Shown one piece after another: positions 24,227 through 33,355 of a stretch of DNA of 64,000 bases. Origin of the DNA: Coriobacteriaceae bacterium (GTDB lineage: Bacteria > Actinomycetota > Coriobacteriia > Coriobacteriales > Coriobacteriaceae); assembly GCA_025757745.1 (NCBI GenBank), contig CP107217.1, forward strand, positions 1,240,001 through 1,304,000. The letters are read 5' to 3'. A program made the position numbers and the translations under genes. Each line of letters opens with the position of its first letter. Positions within the stretch are counted from its first letter, which is position 1. The notes below the pieces were generated by a model, which was not told the DNA's origin, searched no databases, and was given only the letters and a program-made list of their open reading frames with translations.

Positions 24227-24910
24227 GTGTCCAGCAGCTACCTCATGAACCTGCTCGCCAGCGCGGTCGCCGTCATCGTGGGCATCGTGATTCACGAGAG
24301 CGCGCACGCCGCGGCGGCCTGGGCGCTCGGCGACAAGACGGCCCGTTCGCGCGGCCGCGTCTCACTCAACCCGCTCAACCACATCGACCCGTTCGGCACC
24401 ATTCTCCTGCCGCTGCTTATGCTCGCGGCCGGCGGCCCGGTATTCGCCTTCGCCAAGCCCGTGCCCGTCTACCTCAACAACCTTAAGCACCCCAAGCGCG
24501 ACGAGGTTCTGGTGAGCGCGGCCGGCCCCGCATCGAACATCGCGCTCGCGTGTCTCGCAGCCGCTCTCATGCACGCGGCATACGGCAACCTCTACACCAG
24601 CATGTCCTTTGCCGTGGCCTCCCAAATCATGAACTTCGGCGCCACGTTTATTGTGGTCAACCTGTCGCTCGCGTTCTTTAACCTCATCCCGATCCCGCCG
24701 CTCGACGGCTCGTCGATTATCGTCCCGTTCCTCAAAGGCAAAGCGCTCTCTAACTACTACCGCCTGCAGCAATACGCCATGCCCATCCTCATCCTGGTGC
24801 TGTACCTGTTGCCTATGTGGACCGGCATCGACGTGATTGGACGGTATTTCGACGTTACCGTGTATCCGCTGGCCGAGTGGCTGCTCAACTTCGCAATCGC
24901 CGGCATCTAA
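24227..24910 (+). CDS. Site-2-type membrane metalloprotease (M50 family)
   Basis: A 227-aa multi-pass membrane protein of the site-2 protease family. The zinc motif HESAH lies in the first helix (V-I-H-E-S-A-H-A-A-A-A-W), and the second motif N-L-I-P-I-P-P-L-D-G is in a later helix. S-L-N-P-L-N-H-I-D-P-F-G is typical of the short M50 subgroup near scpA. GTG 24227 has AGGGGGGC upstream. Substrate is unknown. It precedes scpA by 84 bases, as in many Gram-positive genomes. Confidence 0.9.
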   Translation: MSSSYLMNLLASAVAVIVGIVIHESAHAAAAWALGDKTARSRGRVSLNPLNHIDPFGTILLPLLMLAAGGPVFAFAKPVPVYLNNLKHPKRDEVLVSAAGPASNIALACLAAALMHAAYGNLYTSMSFAVASQIMNFGATFIVVNLSLAFFNLIPIPPLDGSSIIVPFLKGKALSNYYRLQQYAMPILILVLYLLPMWTGIDVIGRYFDVTVYPLAEWLLNFAIAGI

Positions 24911-24994
24911 GGTAAACTTACAGGTCGACCGTGCAAAACGGTCGCAACATGCACCCAAACCGCGCCGCGAAGGCGCCGTCAAAGGAGGTCGAAG

Positions 24995-25804
24995 ATGTCG
25001 TATCGCGTGTCGACGCAGGTCTACAGCGGACCGTTCGACCTGCTGCTGCAGCTGGTAACCCGCCAAAAAGTTGACATCGGAGCCATCTCGATCAGCGAGG
25101 TGGCCGAGCAATACCTGGCCGAGGTCGAGCGCATCGAGGCGCTGGACCTGGACGTGGCGAGCGACTTTTTGCTGGTCGCGGCAACCCTTTTGGACATCAA
25201 GGCCGCCTCGCTGGTGCCCCAGGAGGCCCCGCGCAAGACAGACGACGATGACGAGGATGACGATGAGCTCGAGGAGCTCAGTGCGCTCGACGGCGACGCC
25301 CTGCGCGAGGTCCTGATCCAGCGTCTGATCGCCTACAAGCAGTTTAAGGGCGCGGCGGCAGCCCTTGGCGCGCGTATGCAGGCCGAGAGCCGCATGCATC
25401 CGCGCGTGGCCGGCCCCGACCCCGAGTTCCTAGGCCTTATGCCCGACTATCTGGCCGGCATTACCCTGCGCGGCCTCGCCGTCATCTGCGCCGACCTGGA
25501 TGGCAAACGCCAGACCTTCCTGCTGGAGGCCGAGCACGTGGCACCGCATCGCGTGCCGCTCGACCTGACGGTGGCCTCGGTCGACCGCTTTACCATGGCA
25601 CACCAAGCCTGCACCTTCCGCGAGCTGCTGGACGGCGACGCCACCACCGAGCAGCTCGTTGTCACCTTCCTGGCCATGCTAGAGCTTGCCAAGCGCGGCT
25701 CGCTTACGCTAAGCCAGGACGAGAACTTTGGAACCATTCAAATCAACCGCGTCGAGGGCGCCGAGGCATACGTGCCTGGCGAGGGCCCCGAGCTCACCGA
25801 ATAG
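24995..25804 (+). CDS. scpA: Segregation and condensation protein A
   Basis: Kleisin subunit of the SMC-ScpAB condensin, which compacts and separates chromosomes. The N-terminus Y-S-G-P-F-D-L-L-L-Q-L-V and ISISEVAEQYL are typical, an acidic stretch (D-D-D-D-E-D-D-D-E) fills the middle, and a winged-helix C-terminus (F-L-A-M-L-E-L-A-K-R-G) binds the SMC head. ATG 24995 has AAAGGAGGT seven bases upstream. Length 269 aa is normal. scpB follows after 11 bases. Confidence 0.95.
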   Translation: MSYRVSTQVYSGPFDLLLQLVTRQKVDIGAISISEVAEQYLAEVERIEALDLDVASDFLLVAATLLDIKAASLVPQEAPRKTDDDDEDDDELEELSALDGDALREVLIQRLIAYKQFKGAAAALGARMQAESRMHPRVAGPDPEFLGLMPDYLAGITLRGLAVICADLDGKRQTFLLEAEHVAPHRVPLDLTVASVDRFTMAHQACTFRELLDGDATTEQLVVTFLAMLELAKRGSLTLSQDENFGTIQINRVEGAEAYVPGEGPELTE

Positions 25805-25815
25805 GAGCGGCAACC

Positions 25816-26535
25816 ATGTCAACCCTTTCCACGCTGGAGGCAAACAGCCTCAAAGGCGCCCTCGAGGCGCTGCTGCTGGTGTCGAGCGACCCCGTGAGCG
25901 CACCCGCGCTGGCAGCTGCGCTGGATATCGCCCCGGGCGAGTGCGCGTCGCTTTTGGCCGAGCTCAAGGTTGAGTACGAAGAGGCCAACCGCGGCTTTCA
26001 GCTGCGCGAGGTCGCCGGTGGCTGGCGCCTGTTTACACACCCCGCCTACCATGATGTGGTCGAGGCCTACGTGCTGAGCTGGGACACGCAAAAGCTGTCT
26101 CAGGCGGCGCTTGAGACCCTGGCCGTCATCGCCTACCACCAGCCCGTCACGCGCGAGGTGGTCAAGGGCATCCGCGGCGTCAACTCCGACGGCGTCATCG
26201 CGTCGCTCGTGGATAAGGGCCTGGTGCGCGAACTCGGCCGCGACCCCGAGCGCGGTCAGGCCATCATCTACGGCACGACCAACGCCTTCTTGGAAAAGTT
26301 CGGCCTGCGCTCCACCCGGGACCTGCCCGATCTGGAGCAGTTTGCCCCCGACGAGCAGTCGCGCCAGTTTATCCGCGAGCGCCTGAGCGGCCGCAGCATT
26401 CAGTCCACGCTCGAGGAACAGGCCGAGGACCTGGACGAAGAGCGCGAACTGATCGATACCGATGTTGAGGACACCGATGGCGATGAGCTTCTGCCCACAG
26501 GTGTTACCTCGGAGGACATGCATGACGAGGACTAA
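25816..26535 (+). CDS. scpB: Segregation and condensation protein B
   Basis: Partner of ScpA in the condensin complex; two winged-helix domains. L-K-G-A-L-E-A-L-L-L-V-S-S-D-P at the start, L-S-Q-A-A-L-E-T-L-A-V-I-A-Y-H-Q-P-V-T-R in the middle and G-R-D-P-E-R-G-Q are diagnostic. An acidic C-terminal tail of about 50 residues follows. ATG 25816 has GGAGCGG upstream. The end overlaps rluB by 14 bases. Confidence 0.95.
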   Translation: MSTLSTLEANSLKGALEALLLVSSDPVSAPALAAALDIAPGECASLLAELKVEYEEANRGFQLREVAGGWRLFTHPAYHDVVEAYVLSWDTQKLSQAALETLAVIAYHQPVTREVVKGIRGVNSDGVIASLVDKGLVRELGRDPERGQAIIYGTTNAFLEKFGLRSTRDLPDLEQFAPDEQSRQFIRERLSGRSIQSTLEEQAEDLDEERELIDTDVEDTDGDELLPTGVTSEDMHDED

Positions 26536-27493
26536 CGAAGCAGGGGAGACGCGCATCGCAAGCGTCGCGGGCGCCACAACGCCCGCAGGCGACGCCCAGC
26601 CCGTCTACCCGCACACCATGCGCCTGCAGCGCTTTTTGGCGCGCGCGGGCGTAGCGAGTCGACGCGGCTCGGAGGACCTGATGACCGCCGGCCGCGTGAC
26701 CGTCAACGGCCAGATTGCGACCGAGCTGGGCACCAAGGTCGACGTCGACCGCGACCATATCGAGGTCGACGGCATGCCCGTCAAGCTCAACCAGGGTGCC
26801 GTGTACCTGATGCTCTACAAGCCGACCGGCTACCTCACCACCATGAGCGATCCGCAGGAACGCCCCTGCGTGGCCGACCTGGTCCCGCGCGACCGCTTTC
26901 CGGGGCTGTTCCCGGTTGGTCGCCTAGACCGCGACACCACGGGCCTTTTGCTCTTTACCACCGACGGCGACCTGTCGCAGGACCTGCTGCACCCCAGCAA
27001 GCACGTCTACAAGACCTACCAGGCGCTCGTTGACGGCCACCTGACCGATCGCGACTTGGAACCACTCCGTCACGGCATCGAGCTCGATGACGGCCTGTGC
27101 CAGCCGGCGATCTGCCGTGTCATTAACGCTCGTGAGGCCGAGGCCGTGGCTCCGCAAGGCGTAAAGCCCGGCACCACCGCCGTGGAGGTCATTATCCGAG
27201 AAGGTCGCAAGAACCAGGTTAAGCGCATGCTGAGCAAGATCCACCACCCGGTGATCCGTCTGCACCGCTGCAACTTTGCCGGCCTGGAACTCAGGGACGT
27301 GGCCAAGGGCTCGTGGCGCGAGCTCACCGACCGCGAGGTGCAAATCCTGAAGGCCGGCGGTATCCCGCCCAAGCAGGCCGGCTCCAAGCGCGGCGCCGCG
27401 CCGGCAACCAACACCGCGAGTCGCACGCGTCACCACGGCAGCCACGGCTCCGCGCCCAAGCGCAACACCTACCGCGAGCGCTACACGAGCTAG
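26522..27493 (+). CDS. rluB: Ribosomal large-subunit pseudouridine synthase B-type
   Basis: Pseudouridine synthase acting on 23S rRNA (RsuA/RluB/E/F family). A short variable N-terminus precedes an S4 RNA-binding domain (MRLQRFLARAGVASRRGSED) and the catalytic domain with the aspartate in G-R-L-D-R-D-T-T-G-L-L-L. A Lys/Arg/His-rich tail ends the protein. ATG 26522 overlaps scpB and is preferred over the earlier in-frame 26462, which lies inside scpB. An alternative later start at MRLQ would drop only the variable part. Confidence 0.93.
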   Translation: MTRTNEAGETRIASVAGATTPAGDAQPVYPHTMRLQRFLARAGVASRRGSEDLMTAGRVTVNGQIATELGTKVDVDRDHIEVDGMPVKLNQGAVYLMLYKPTGYLTTMSDPQERPCVADLVPRDRFPGLFPVGRLDRDTTGLLLFTTDGDLSQDLLHPSKHVYKTYQALVDGHLTDRDLEPLRHGIELDDGLCQPAICRVINAREAEAVAPQGVKPGTTAVEVIIREGRKNQVKRMLSKIHHPVIRLHRCNFAGLELRDVAKGSWRELTDREVQILKAGGIPPKQAGSKRGAAPATNTASRTRHHGSHGSAPKRNTYRERYTS

Positions 27494-27559
27494 GCAACCC
27501 GCCAAGCTGCAGCGCCTGCGTCCCATACCAGCACGTTAACCACCGAAAGGAAGCATTGT

Positions 27560-28246
27560 ATGATCGTCGCCATCGACGGCCCCGCCGGTTCCGGCAAGTC
27601 CACTATCGCCAAGGAGATAGCCCGCCAGCTGGGCTTTAACAAGCTCGACACGGGCGCTATGTACCGCGCCGTCACCTTCGCCGCGCTCGATCGCGGCATC
27701 GACCTGGACGACGAGGCGGCCATTGACGCCCTCGCCGAGCAAATCGAAATTCGCTTTACCAACGGCACCGGCGAGGACACGCGTCTGACCATCGACGGTA
27801 AGGACGCCTCGGCCGCCATCCGCACCCCGCAGGTCGACGCCAACGTGTCCAAGGTCTCGGCCTACCCGGGCGTGCGCGCGGCCATGCTCATCCACCAGCG
27901 CCGCGCCGCCGAGGACCGCGACATCGTCGCCGAGGGTCGCGACATCGGCACCGTCGTGTTCCCCAACGCACAGGTCAAGGTGTTCCTGACCGCCGACCCG
28001 CGCGAGCGCGCCCGTCGTCGCGTGCTGCAGCGCCACCAAAACGACGCCCAGCCGCTCACAACCGAGCAGCTCGAGGCCGAGGTCGATGAGACCCTCAACG
28101 CCCTCAAGCAGCGCGACAAGCTCGACAGCAGCCGCGAGGTCGCGCCGCTCGTGCCCGCCGAGGACGCGGTGCACGTCGACTCCACCGCCCACACCATCGA
28201 CGAGGTCGTCCGCATTATCGAGGACCTCATCAACCAAAGGAGGTAG
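27560..28246 (+). CDS. cmk: Cytidylate kinase
   Basis: Phosphorylates CMP and dCMP with ATP. P-loop GPAGSGKST near residue 8, C-N-K-L-D-T-G-A-M-Y-R-A substrate loop, and E-G-R-D-I-G-T-V-V-F-P are all present in the expected order. Length 228 aa is normal. GAAAGGAAG precedes ATG 27560. plsC starts three bases after the stop, so the two are cotranscribed. Confidence 0.96.
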   Translation: MIVAIDGPAGSGKSTIAKEIARQLGFNKLDTGAMYRAVTFAALDRGIDLDDEAAIDALAEQIEIRFTNGTGEDTRLTIDGKDASAAIRTPQVDANVSKVSAYPGVRAAMLIHQRRAAEDRDIVAEGRDIGTVVFPNAQVKVFLTADPRERARRRVLQRHQNDAQPLTTEQLEAEVDETLNALKQRDKLDSSREVAPLVPAEDAVHVDSTAHTIDEVVRIIEDLINQRR

Positions 28247-28249
28247 CCC

Positions 28250-28978
28250 ATGCGCCTGTTTAAGCAGACGCCCGAGGATTACTACAACGCCCCCTACGAC
28301 GAGTTCCCGGCGCTCATCCGCGGGACCGTCGCCGTGGTCATGGGCATCCTGTGGGTCTTCTCCAAGCTCATGTGGCGCTGGAAGGTCGAGGACAGCGACT
28401 TGCTGTTTGAGCGCCAGGAAGGCCGCGGCAGCGTGGTCATCTGCAACCACACCTCGATGGCCGAGCTGCTGGCCGTTGAGACGGCGTTGTTCTTCGGCGG
28501 CCGCCGCATTCGCCCCATCTTTAAATCCGAGTTCGCCAAGAGCAAGATTGTGCGCTGGGCCTTTAGCCGCGTCGGCGGCATCCCCGTGGAGCGTGGTACT
28601 GCCGATATGAAGTGCTTGCGCGCCGCCCAGCATGCGCTGCAGCGCGGCGAGGACGTTCTGATCTTCCCCGAGGGCACGCGCATCCGCTCGCGCGAGATCA
28701 AGCCCGAGGTCCACGGCGGTTTTGCGCTCATCGCTCAGATGGGCAAGGCACCTGTGAACCCGCTCGCCATTTGCGGCTGGTCCGACATCACGCCCGCGGG
28801 CAAAAAGATCATGCGTCCCAAGAAATGCTGGATCCGCGCCGGCAAGGCTGTCTCGCTTTCCGACGCACCGGCCGGGCTTAAGCGCACGGAGCGCCTGGAA
28901 TGGTTTGAGTCCGAGGCCATGAACCGCGTCTACGCCATGCGAGACGAGCTGTGCGCCGAACATCCGGGCAGGTTCTAG
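28250..28978 (+). CDS. plsC: 1-acyl-glycerol-3-phosphate acyltransferase
   Basis: Makes phosphatidic acid from lysophosphatidic acid at the membrane. An N-terminal hydrophobic helix (V-A-V-V-M-G-I-L-W-V) precedes NHTSMAE, the HX4D block with Glu in place of Asp, and F-P-E-G-T-R at about residue 141. G-I-P-V-E-R-G is also present. ATG 28250 has AAAGGAGG. The substitution of Asp by Glu is worth noting but the rest of the site is intact. Confidence 0.9.
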   Translation: MRLFKQTPEDYYNAPYDEFPALIRGTVAVVMGILWVFSKLMWRWKVEDSDLLFERQEGRGSVVICNHTSMAELLAVETALFFGGRRIRPIFKSEFAKSKIVRWAFSRVGGIPVERGTADMKCLRAAQHALQRGEDVLIFPEGTRIRSREIKPEVHGGFALIAQMGKAPVNPLAICGWSDITPAGKKIMRPKKCWIRAGKAVSLSDAPAGLKRTERLEWFESEAMNRVYAMRDELCAEHPGRF

Positions 28979-28980
28979 CC

Positions 28981-29880
28981 ATGAGCGAGAACGTGACGAA
29001 CACCGCCGCGGCTGCGTCCGACCAGGCAACCGCGCCGACAATCGAGATCGCCACCCACGCCGGCACCTGCTACGGCGTGCAACGCGCGCTCGATATGGCA
29101 TTGGCGGCCGCCCCGCAGGCGGGGGAGACCGCTCAGGTCCACACCTTGGGCCCGCTCATTCATAACCCCATCGTGGTGCGCGAGCTTGCCGAGGCGGGCG
29201 TCGGTCTGGCCGAGACCCTGGACGACGCCGCGTCGGGCACCGTGATCATTCGCGCGCACGGCGTGGTGCCACAGGTAATCGATGCCGCTCGCGAGCGTGG
29301 CCTCGACGTGGTCGACGCCACCTGCCCCTACGTGAAAAAGGTCCACGTGGCGGCGGAGCGCCTGGTACGCGAGGGCTACCACGTGATAGTCGTGGGCGAG
29401 CCGGGCCACCCCGAAGTCGAGGGCATCCTGGGCCATGCCGGCGATGACGCGCAGGTCGTGAGCTGCGCCGCCGATGCGGACGCGCTGCCGCTCAAGGGCA
29501 AGGTCGGCCTGGTTGTGCAGACCACCCAAACCGCGCAGAACCTGGCCGAGGTTGTGGCCTCCATCACCCCGCGCGTGCAGGAGCTGCGTGTGATCAATAC
29601 CATCTGCGCCGCCACGAGCGAGCGTCAACAGGCAGCAGCCGCACTTGCCAACCGCTGCGACTGCATGGTCGTGGTGGGCGGCAAGAACTCGGGCAACACC
29701 CGCCGCCTGGCACAGATCTGCGCCGACGTCTGCGAGCACACACATCACATCGAGGAGGCGTCCGAGATCAAGGCCGCATGGTTTGTCAACGCACGCCACA
29801 TCGGCATCACCGCCGGAGCCTCCACCCCGCAAGAACACATCGAGCGCGCCGTCAAGCGCATCAAGGAGCTTTGCCGCTAA
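28981..29880 (+). CDS. ispH: 4-hydroxy-3-methylbut-2-enyl diphosphate reductase
   Basis: Last step of the MEP isoprenoid pathway, a [4Fe-4S] enzyme. The three cluster cysteines are in H-A-G-T-C-Y-G-V, A-T-C-P-Y-V-K and I-C-A-A-T, and the active-site T-Q-T follows. A 20-residue Ala/Thr-rich N-terminal extension precedes the domain. ATG 28981 is chosen two bases after the plsC stop; the earlier in-frame GTG at 28951 lies in plsC. Confidence 0.95.
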   Translation: MSENVTNTAAAASDQATAPTIEIATHAGTCYGVQRALDMALAAAPQAGETAQVHTLGPLIHNPIVVRELAEAGVGLAETLDDAASGTVIIRAHGVVPQVIDAARERGLDVVDATCPYVKKVHVAAERLVREGYHVIVVGEPGHPEVEGILGHAGDDAQVVSCAADADALPLKGKVGLVVQTTQTAQNLAEVVASITPRVQELRVINTICAATSERQQAAAALANRCDCMVVVGGKNSGNTRRLAQICADVCEHTHHIEEASEIKAAWFVNARHIGITAGASTPQEHIERAVKRIKELCR

Positions 29881-29882
29881 TC

Positions 29883-31325
29883 ATGGACCAGACCGTACCC
29901 GCATACGCCGCCGAGGTGGCCGATTACGGGCGCAGCCGCGACCCCGAGCCGGGTGAGGGCGCGCTCGTTAAAAACGTGCATCCCGAATCGCCCGCGTGGG
30001 ATGTGGGTATCGAGCCGGGCATGCGCGTGCTTACGGTCAACGGCGAGCAGCTTACCGACATGATCGTGTGGCTCTGGGAGGCCGATGACGACACCGTCGA
30101 GCTGGAGGTTTTCGACCCGCGCGACAACAGCGTCACCCCCGTCGAGCTCGACCGCTTCCCGGGAGAGGATTGGGGCCTTGAGTTCGATGGCCCCGTCTTC
30201 GACGGCATGCGCACCTGCGTAAACGCCTGCGTGTTCTGCTTTATGACGATGTTGCCCAAGGGCGGTCGCTCCACGCTCTATATTCGCGACGACGACTACC
30301 GCCTAAGCTTTTTGCAGGGCAACTTCGTCACGCTGACCAACCTCACCGACGAAGATGTGCAAAACGTCATCCAACGCAACATGAGCCCCATGAACGTGTC
30401 GGTCCATGCCGTAAGCCCCGACGTCCGCCGCCGCATGATGGGCCGCAACGCCCAGCGCGGCATGGACGTGCTCGAGGCCATCATGGATGCTGGGATCGAG
30501 ATCCACGCCCAGATCGTGCTGTGCCCCGGCATGAACGACGGCGAGGAGCTGGAAAAGACCCTGCGCTTTTGCGAGGAGCACGAGCAAATCACCAGCCTGG
30601 GCATTGTGCCGCTCGGCTTTACCAAGCATCAGAACCGTTTTAGCTGGTCCTACAGCGACAAGCCCGAGCTGGCGCGCGAGACCATCGCCATGATCCGACC
30701 CTTCCAGGACCGTGCCTTCGAGCGCTTTGGCCGCCACACCTTCCAGATGAGCGACGAGTTCTATCTGGACGCCGGCATCGAGCCGCCCGAGGCCGACTTT
30801 TACGACGGCTACCCACAGTACTACGACGGCATCGGCATGATCCGCTCCTATCTGGACGAGACCGACGACGTGATCGACGCGAATGCCGAGCGCCTGTGCT
30901 GCGTTCGCGAGGCTATCGCCGCCCGTGGCCAGCGCCTGCTGTGCCTCTCGGGCGCCAGCGCGCGCGATACGGTGGCGCGTTTTGTGGAATCACCGCAGGG
31001 CCTTGCCGGTACCGTCACGGCCATCAAAAACCGCTACTTTGGTGGCAACGTGGATGTGACCGGCCTCATCGTCGCCTGCGACATCTTGGAACAGCTGCCG
31101 CAGGAACTGTCGGGGGTTATGCTCTTTGTGCCTAAGCTCATGTTCAACGCCGACGGTATGACCCTTGACGAGTATCATCGTGACGAATTACTCGCACGCC
31201 TTACCGGTCGCGGCGCCGAGGTTCATGTGGTATCGACTATGCCGCACGAGCTGCTCGATACCCTGGAGCACATCCTTGGCATAACGCCCGCCAATTCAAC
31301 TATTCCCGCTGACCCTACCCAATAA
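29883..31325 (+). CDS. PDZ/radical-SAM-like DUF512 protein
   Basis: A 480-aa protein of a conserved but poorly characterised family often sited next to der. An N-terminal PDZ-like part (L-V-K-N-V-H-P-E-S-P-A-W) is followed by a radical-SAM-like cysteine cluster C-V-N-A-C-V-F-C-F at about residue 116-124 and the DUF512 region. N-P-M-M-G-R-N-A-Q-R-G is typical. Metal or cluster binding is likely. ATG 29883 comes two bases after ispH; an in-frame 29778 start is within ispH. Role in ribosome or tRNA maturation has been guessed for relatives; this is not known. Confidence 0.85.
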   Translation: MDQTVPAYAAEVADYGRSRDPEPGEGALVKNVHPESPAWDVGIEPGMRVLTVNGEQLTDMIVWLWEADDDTVELEVFDPRDNSVTPVELDRFPGEDWGLEFDGPVFDGMRTCVNACVFCFMTMLPKGGRSTLYIRDDDYRLSFLQGNFVTLTNLTDEDVQNVIQRNMSPMNVSVHAVSPDVRRRMMGRNAQRGMDVLEAIMDAGIEIHAQIVLCPGMNDGEELEKTLRFCEEHEQITSLGIVPLGFTKHQNRFSWSYSDKPELARETIAMIRPFQDRAFERFGRHTFQMSDEFYLDAGIEPPEADFYDGYPQYYDGIGMIRSYLDETDDVIDANAERLCCVREAIAARGQRLLCLSGASARDTVARFVESPQGLAGTVTAIKNRYFGGNVDVTGLIVACDILEQLPQELSGVMLFVPKLMFNADGMTLDEYHRDELLARLTGRGAEVHVVSTMPHELLDTLEHILGITPANSTIPADPTQ

Positions 31326-31335
31326 AGGAGAGCAG

Positions 31336-32670
31336 ATGAAACCTATCGTCGCCGTCGTCGGACGCCCCAACGTGGGCAAGTCCACGCTCGTTAACCGCCT
31401 GGCCCAGACCTCGGACGCCATCGTCCATGAGTCGCGCGGCGTCACGCGCGACCGCTCGTATCACACGGCCGACTGGAACGGCCGCGAGTTCACCATCGTC
31501 GACACGGGCGGCATCGAGCCGCTCAAGAGCGACGACGTCTTTGCCACGTCCATCCGCGACCAGGCGCTTGCCGCCGCCGAGGAAGCCGCCGTCATCCTGT
31601 TTGTTGTCGACGGCCGCACTGGCGTCACCGAGGAGGACGAGTCGGTCGCCCGCATGCTCAAGCGCTGCGACAAGCCGGTCTTTCTGCTGGTGAACAAGCT
31701 CGACAATCCCGATCGCGAGAATGACAACATCTGGGAGTTCTATTCGCTCGGCATCGGCGAGCCCACGCCGCTTTCGGCCCTGCACGGTCACGGCACGGGC
31801 GACCTGCTCGACGATATCGTGGCCCTGTTGCCCGAGGAGGAGGACGAGGTCACCGATGAGTTCCCCGACGCGCTGAACGTTGCCATCATCGGCCGCCCCA
31901 ACGCCGGTAAGTCGTCGCTGTTCAACCGCATCCTGGGCGCCGACCGCTCCATCGTGTCCAACATCGCCGGCACTACGCGCGATGCCATCGACACCGTCGT
32001 CGAGCGCGACGGCAAGCATTACCGCATGGTCGACACAGCTGGCATTCGCAAGAAGAGCACCGTGTACGAGAACATCGAGTACTACTCCATGGTTCGCGGC
32101 CTGCGTGCCATCGACCGCGCCGACGTGGCGCTGCTTGTCGTCGACGCCTCCGTGGGCGTCACCGAGCAGGATCAGAAAGTCATGGGCTTGGCCATCGAGC
32201 GCGGCTGCGCCATCGTGGTGCTGCTCAACAAGTGGGATCTGCTCGACGACGACCGCAAGCGCGAGGCCTGCATGGAGACCGTTGACCGCCGCCTGGGCGT
32301 CATGGCTCCCTGGGCCCAGTACCTGCGCATTTCGGCCCTGACCGGCCGCAGCGTCGAGAAGATCTGGGCGATGGTCGACGCGGCCGAAAAGACGCGTTCG
32401 CAAAAGATCACCACCTCGCGCCTCAACACGTTCCTCACCGACCTGCGCGAGTTTGGCCACACCGTGGTGGACGGCAAGCGCCGCCTGCGTATGCACTATG
32501 TGACCCAGACGGGCGTCAACCCGCCGACGTTTACGTTCTTCGTCAACCACAGCGACCTGGTCAACGACACCTACCAGCGCTACGTGGAGAACCGTATGCG
32601 CTCGACCTTCGATTTTTCCGGCACGCCCATTCGACTCTTCTTTAGGAAGAAGGAGCAAAAGGATGCATAA
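31336..32670 (+). CDS. der: GTPase Der (EngA)
   Basis: Essential double-GTPase needed for 50S subunit assembly. Two G domains: GRPNVGKST near residue 8 and GRPNAGKSS near 192, each with D-T-x-G and N-K-x-D motifs, followed by a KH-like C-terminal domain. Length 444 aa is normal. AAAGGAGAG precedes ATG 31336. The end overlaps plsY by eight bases. Confidence 0.97.
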   Translation: MKPIVAVVGRPNVGKSTLVNRLAQTSDAIVHESRGVTRDRSYHTADWNGREFTIVDTGGIEPLKSDDVFATSIRDQALAAAEEAAVILFVVDGRTGVTEEDESVARMLKRCDKPVFLLVNKLDNPDRENDNIWEFYSLGIGEPTPLSALHGHGTGDLLDDIVALLPEEEDEVTDEFPDALNVAIIGRPNAGKSSLFNRILGADRSIVSNIAGTTRDAIDTVVERDGKHYRMVDTAGIRKKSTVYENIEYYSMVRGLRAIDRADVALLVVDASVGVTEQDQKVMGLAIERGCAIVVLLNKWDLLDDDRKREACMETVDRRLGVMAPWAQYLRISALTGRSVEKIWAMVDAAEKTRSQKITTSRLNTFLTDLREFGHTVVDGKRRLRMHYVTQTGVNPPTFTFFVNHSDLVNDTYQRYVENRMRSTFDFSGTPIRLFFRKKEQKDA

Positions 32671-33346
32671 TCCGATTCTGCTGACCGCCATCTGCGCCGT
32701 GGTCTCGTTCTTTATCGGAGCGATTCCGTTTGGCCTGATCCTGGGCCGCGTGTTCAACCACACCGACATTCGCAAGGCGGGTTCCGGCAACATCGGCACC
32801 ACCAACGCCCTGCGCGTGGCCGGCCCCAAGGTGGCCGCGCTCACGCTGCTGCTCGACTGCCTTAAGGGCGCTATCTGCGTCCTTATCGCGCGTCCGCTTA
32901 TCGCGGGCGTGGGCTATGGCTTCCCTGTGAGCATCATGGCGCCTGGAGCCCCCGGCGACTGGATGCTCGGCGTCATCTGCCTGGCTGCTGTGTGGGGTCA
33001 CATCTTCTCGCCCTACCTCAACTTCCACGGCGGCAAGGGTATCGCCGTGGGCTTGGGCGTCATCCTCGCCTGGTACTGGCCCATCGGACTTTCGCTGCTG
33101 GGCATGTTTATCGTGGCCGTCGCCATCACCAAGTTTGTGTCGGTAGGCTCGCTTGCCGCGGCCATCGGTCTTCCCATCGCCGTCTGCGCGGTCTTTCCGT
33201 ACAGCAGCCTGGGACTCAAGTTCTGCATGGCGATGATCGGCATCACCGTGGTATGGGCCCATCGCTCGAATATCCAAAAGCTCATGACGGGTAAGGAGTC
33301 CAAGCTCTCGTTTACCAAGCGCGTCACCGAGCCCGACGATAAGTAG
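32663..33346 (+). CDS. plsY: Acyl-phosphate glycerol-3-phosphate acyltransferase
   Basis: First step of phospholipid synthesis in bacteria using acyl-phosphate; integral membrane protein with about five helices. Conserved G-S-G-N-I-G-T-T-N at about residue 37, F-H-G-G-K-G-I-A at about 120 and a C-terminal basic tail. Length 227 aa is normal. It overlaps der by eight bases and is followed by gpsA, whose product makes its glycerol-3-phosphate substrate. Confidence 0.95.
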   Translation: MHNPILLTAICAVVSFFIGAIPFGLILGRVFNHTDIRKAGSGNIGTTNALRVAGPKVAALTLLLDCLKGAICVLIARPLIAGVGYGFPVSIMAPGAPGDWMLGVICLAAVWGHIFSPYLNFHGGKGIAVGLGVILAWYWPIGLSLLGMFIVAVAITKFVSVGSLAAAIGLPIAVCAVFPYSSLGLKFCMAMIGITVVWAHRSNIQKLMTGKESKLSFTKRVTEPDDK

Positions 33347-33355
33347 GAGAGAGTC

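Noticed and set aside
27536..29101. 521-aa minus-strand frame opposite cmk-plsC-ispH
   Set aside because: Antisense to three clear genes; long only because stops are rare in GC-rich DNA.
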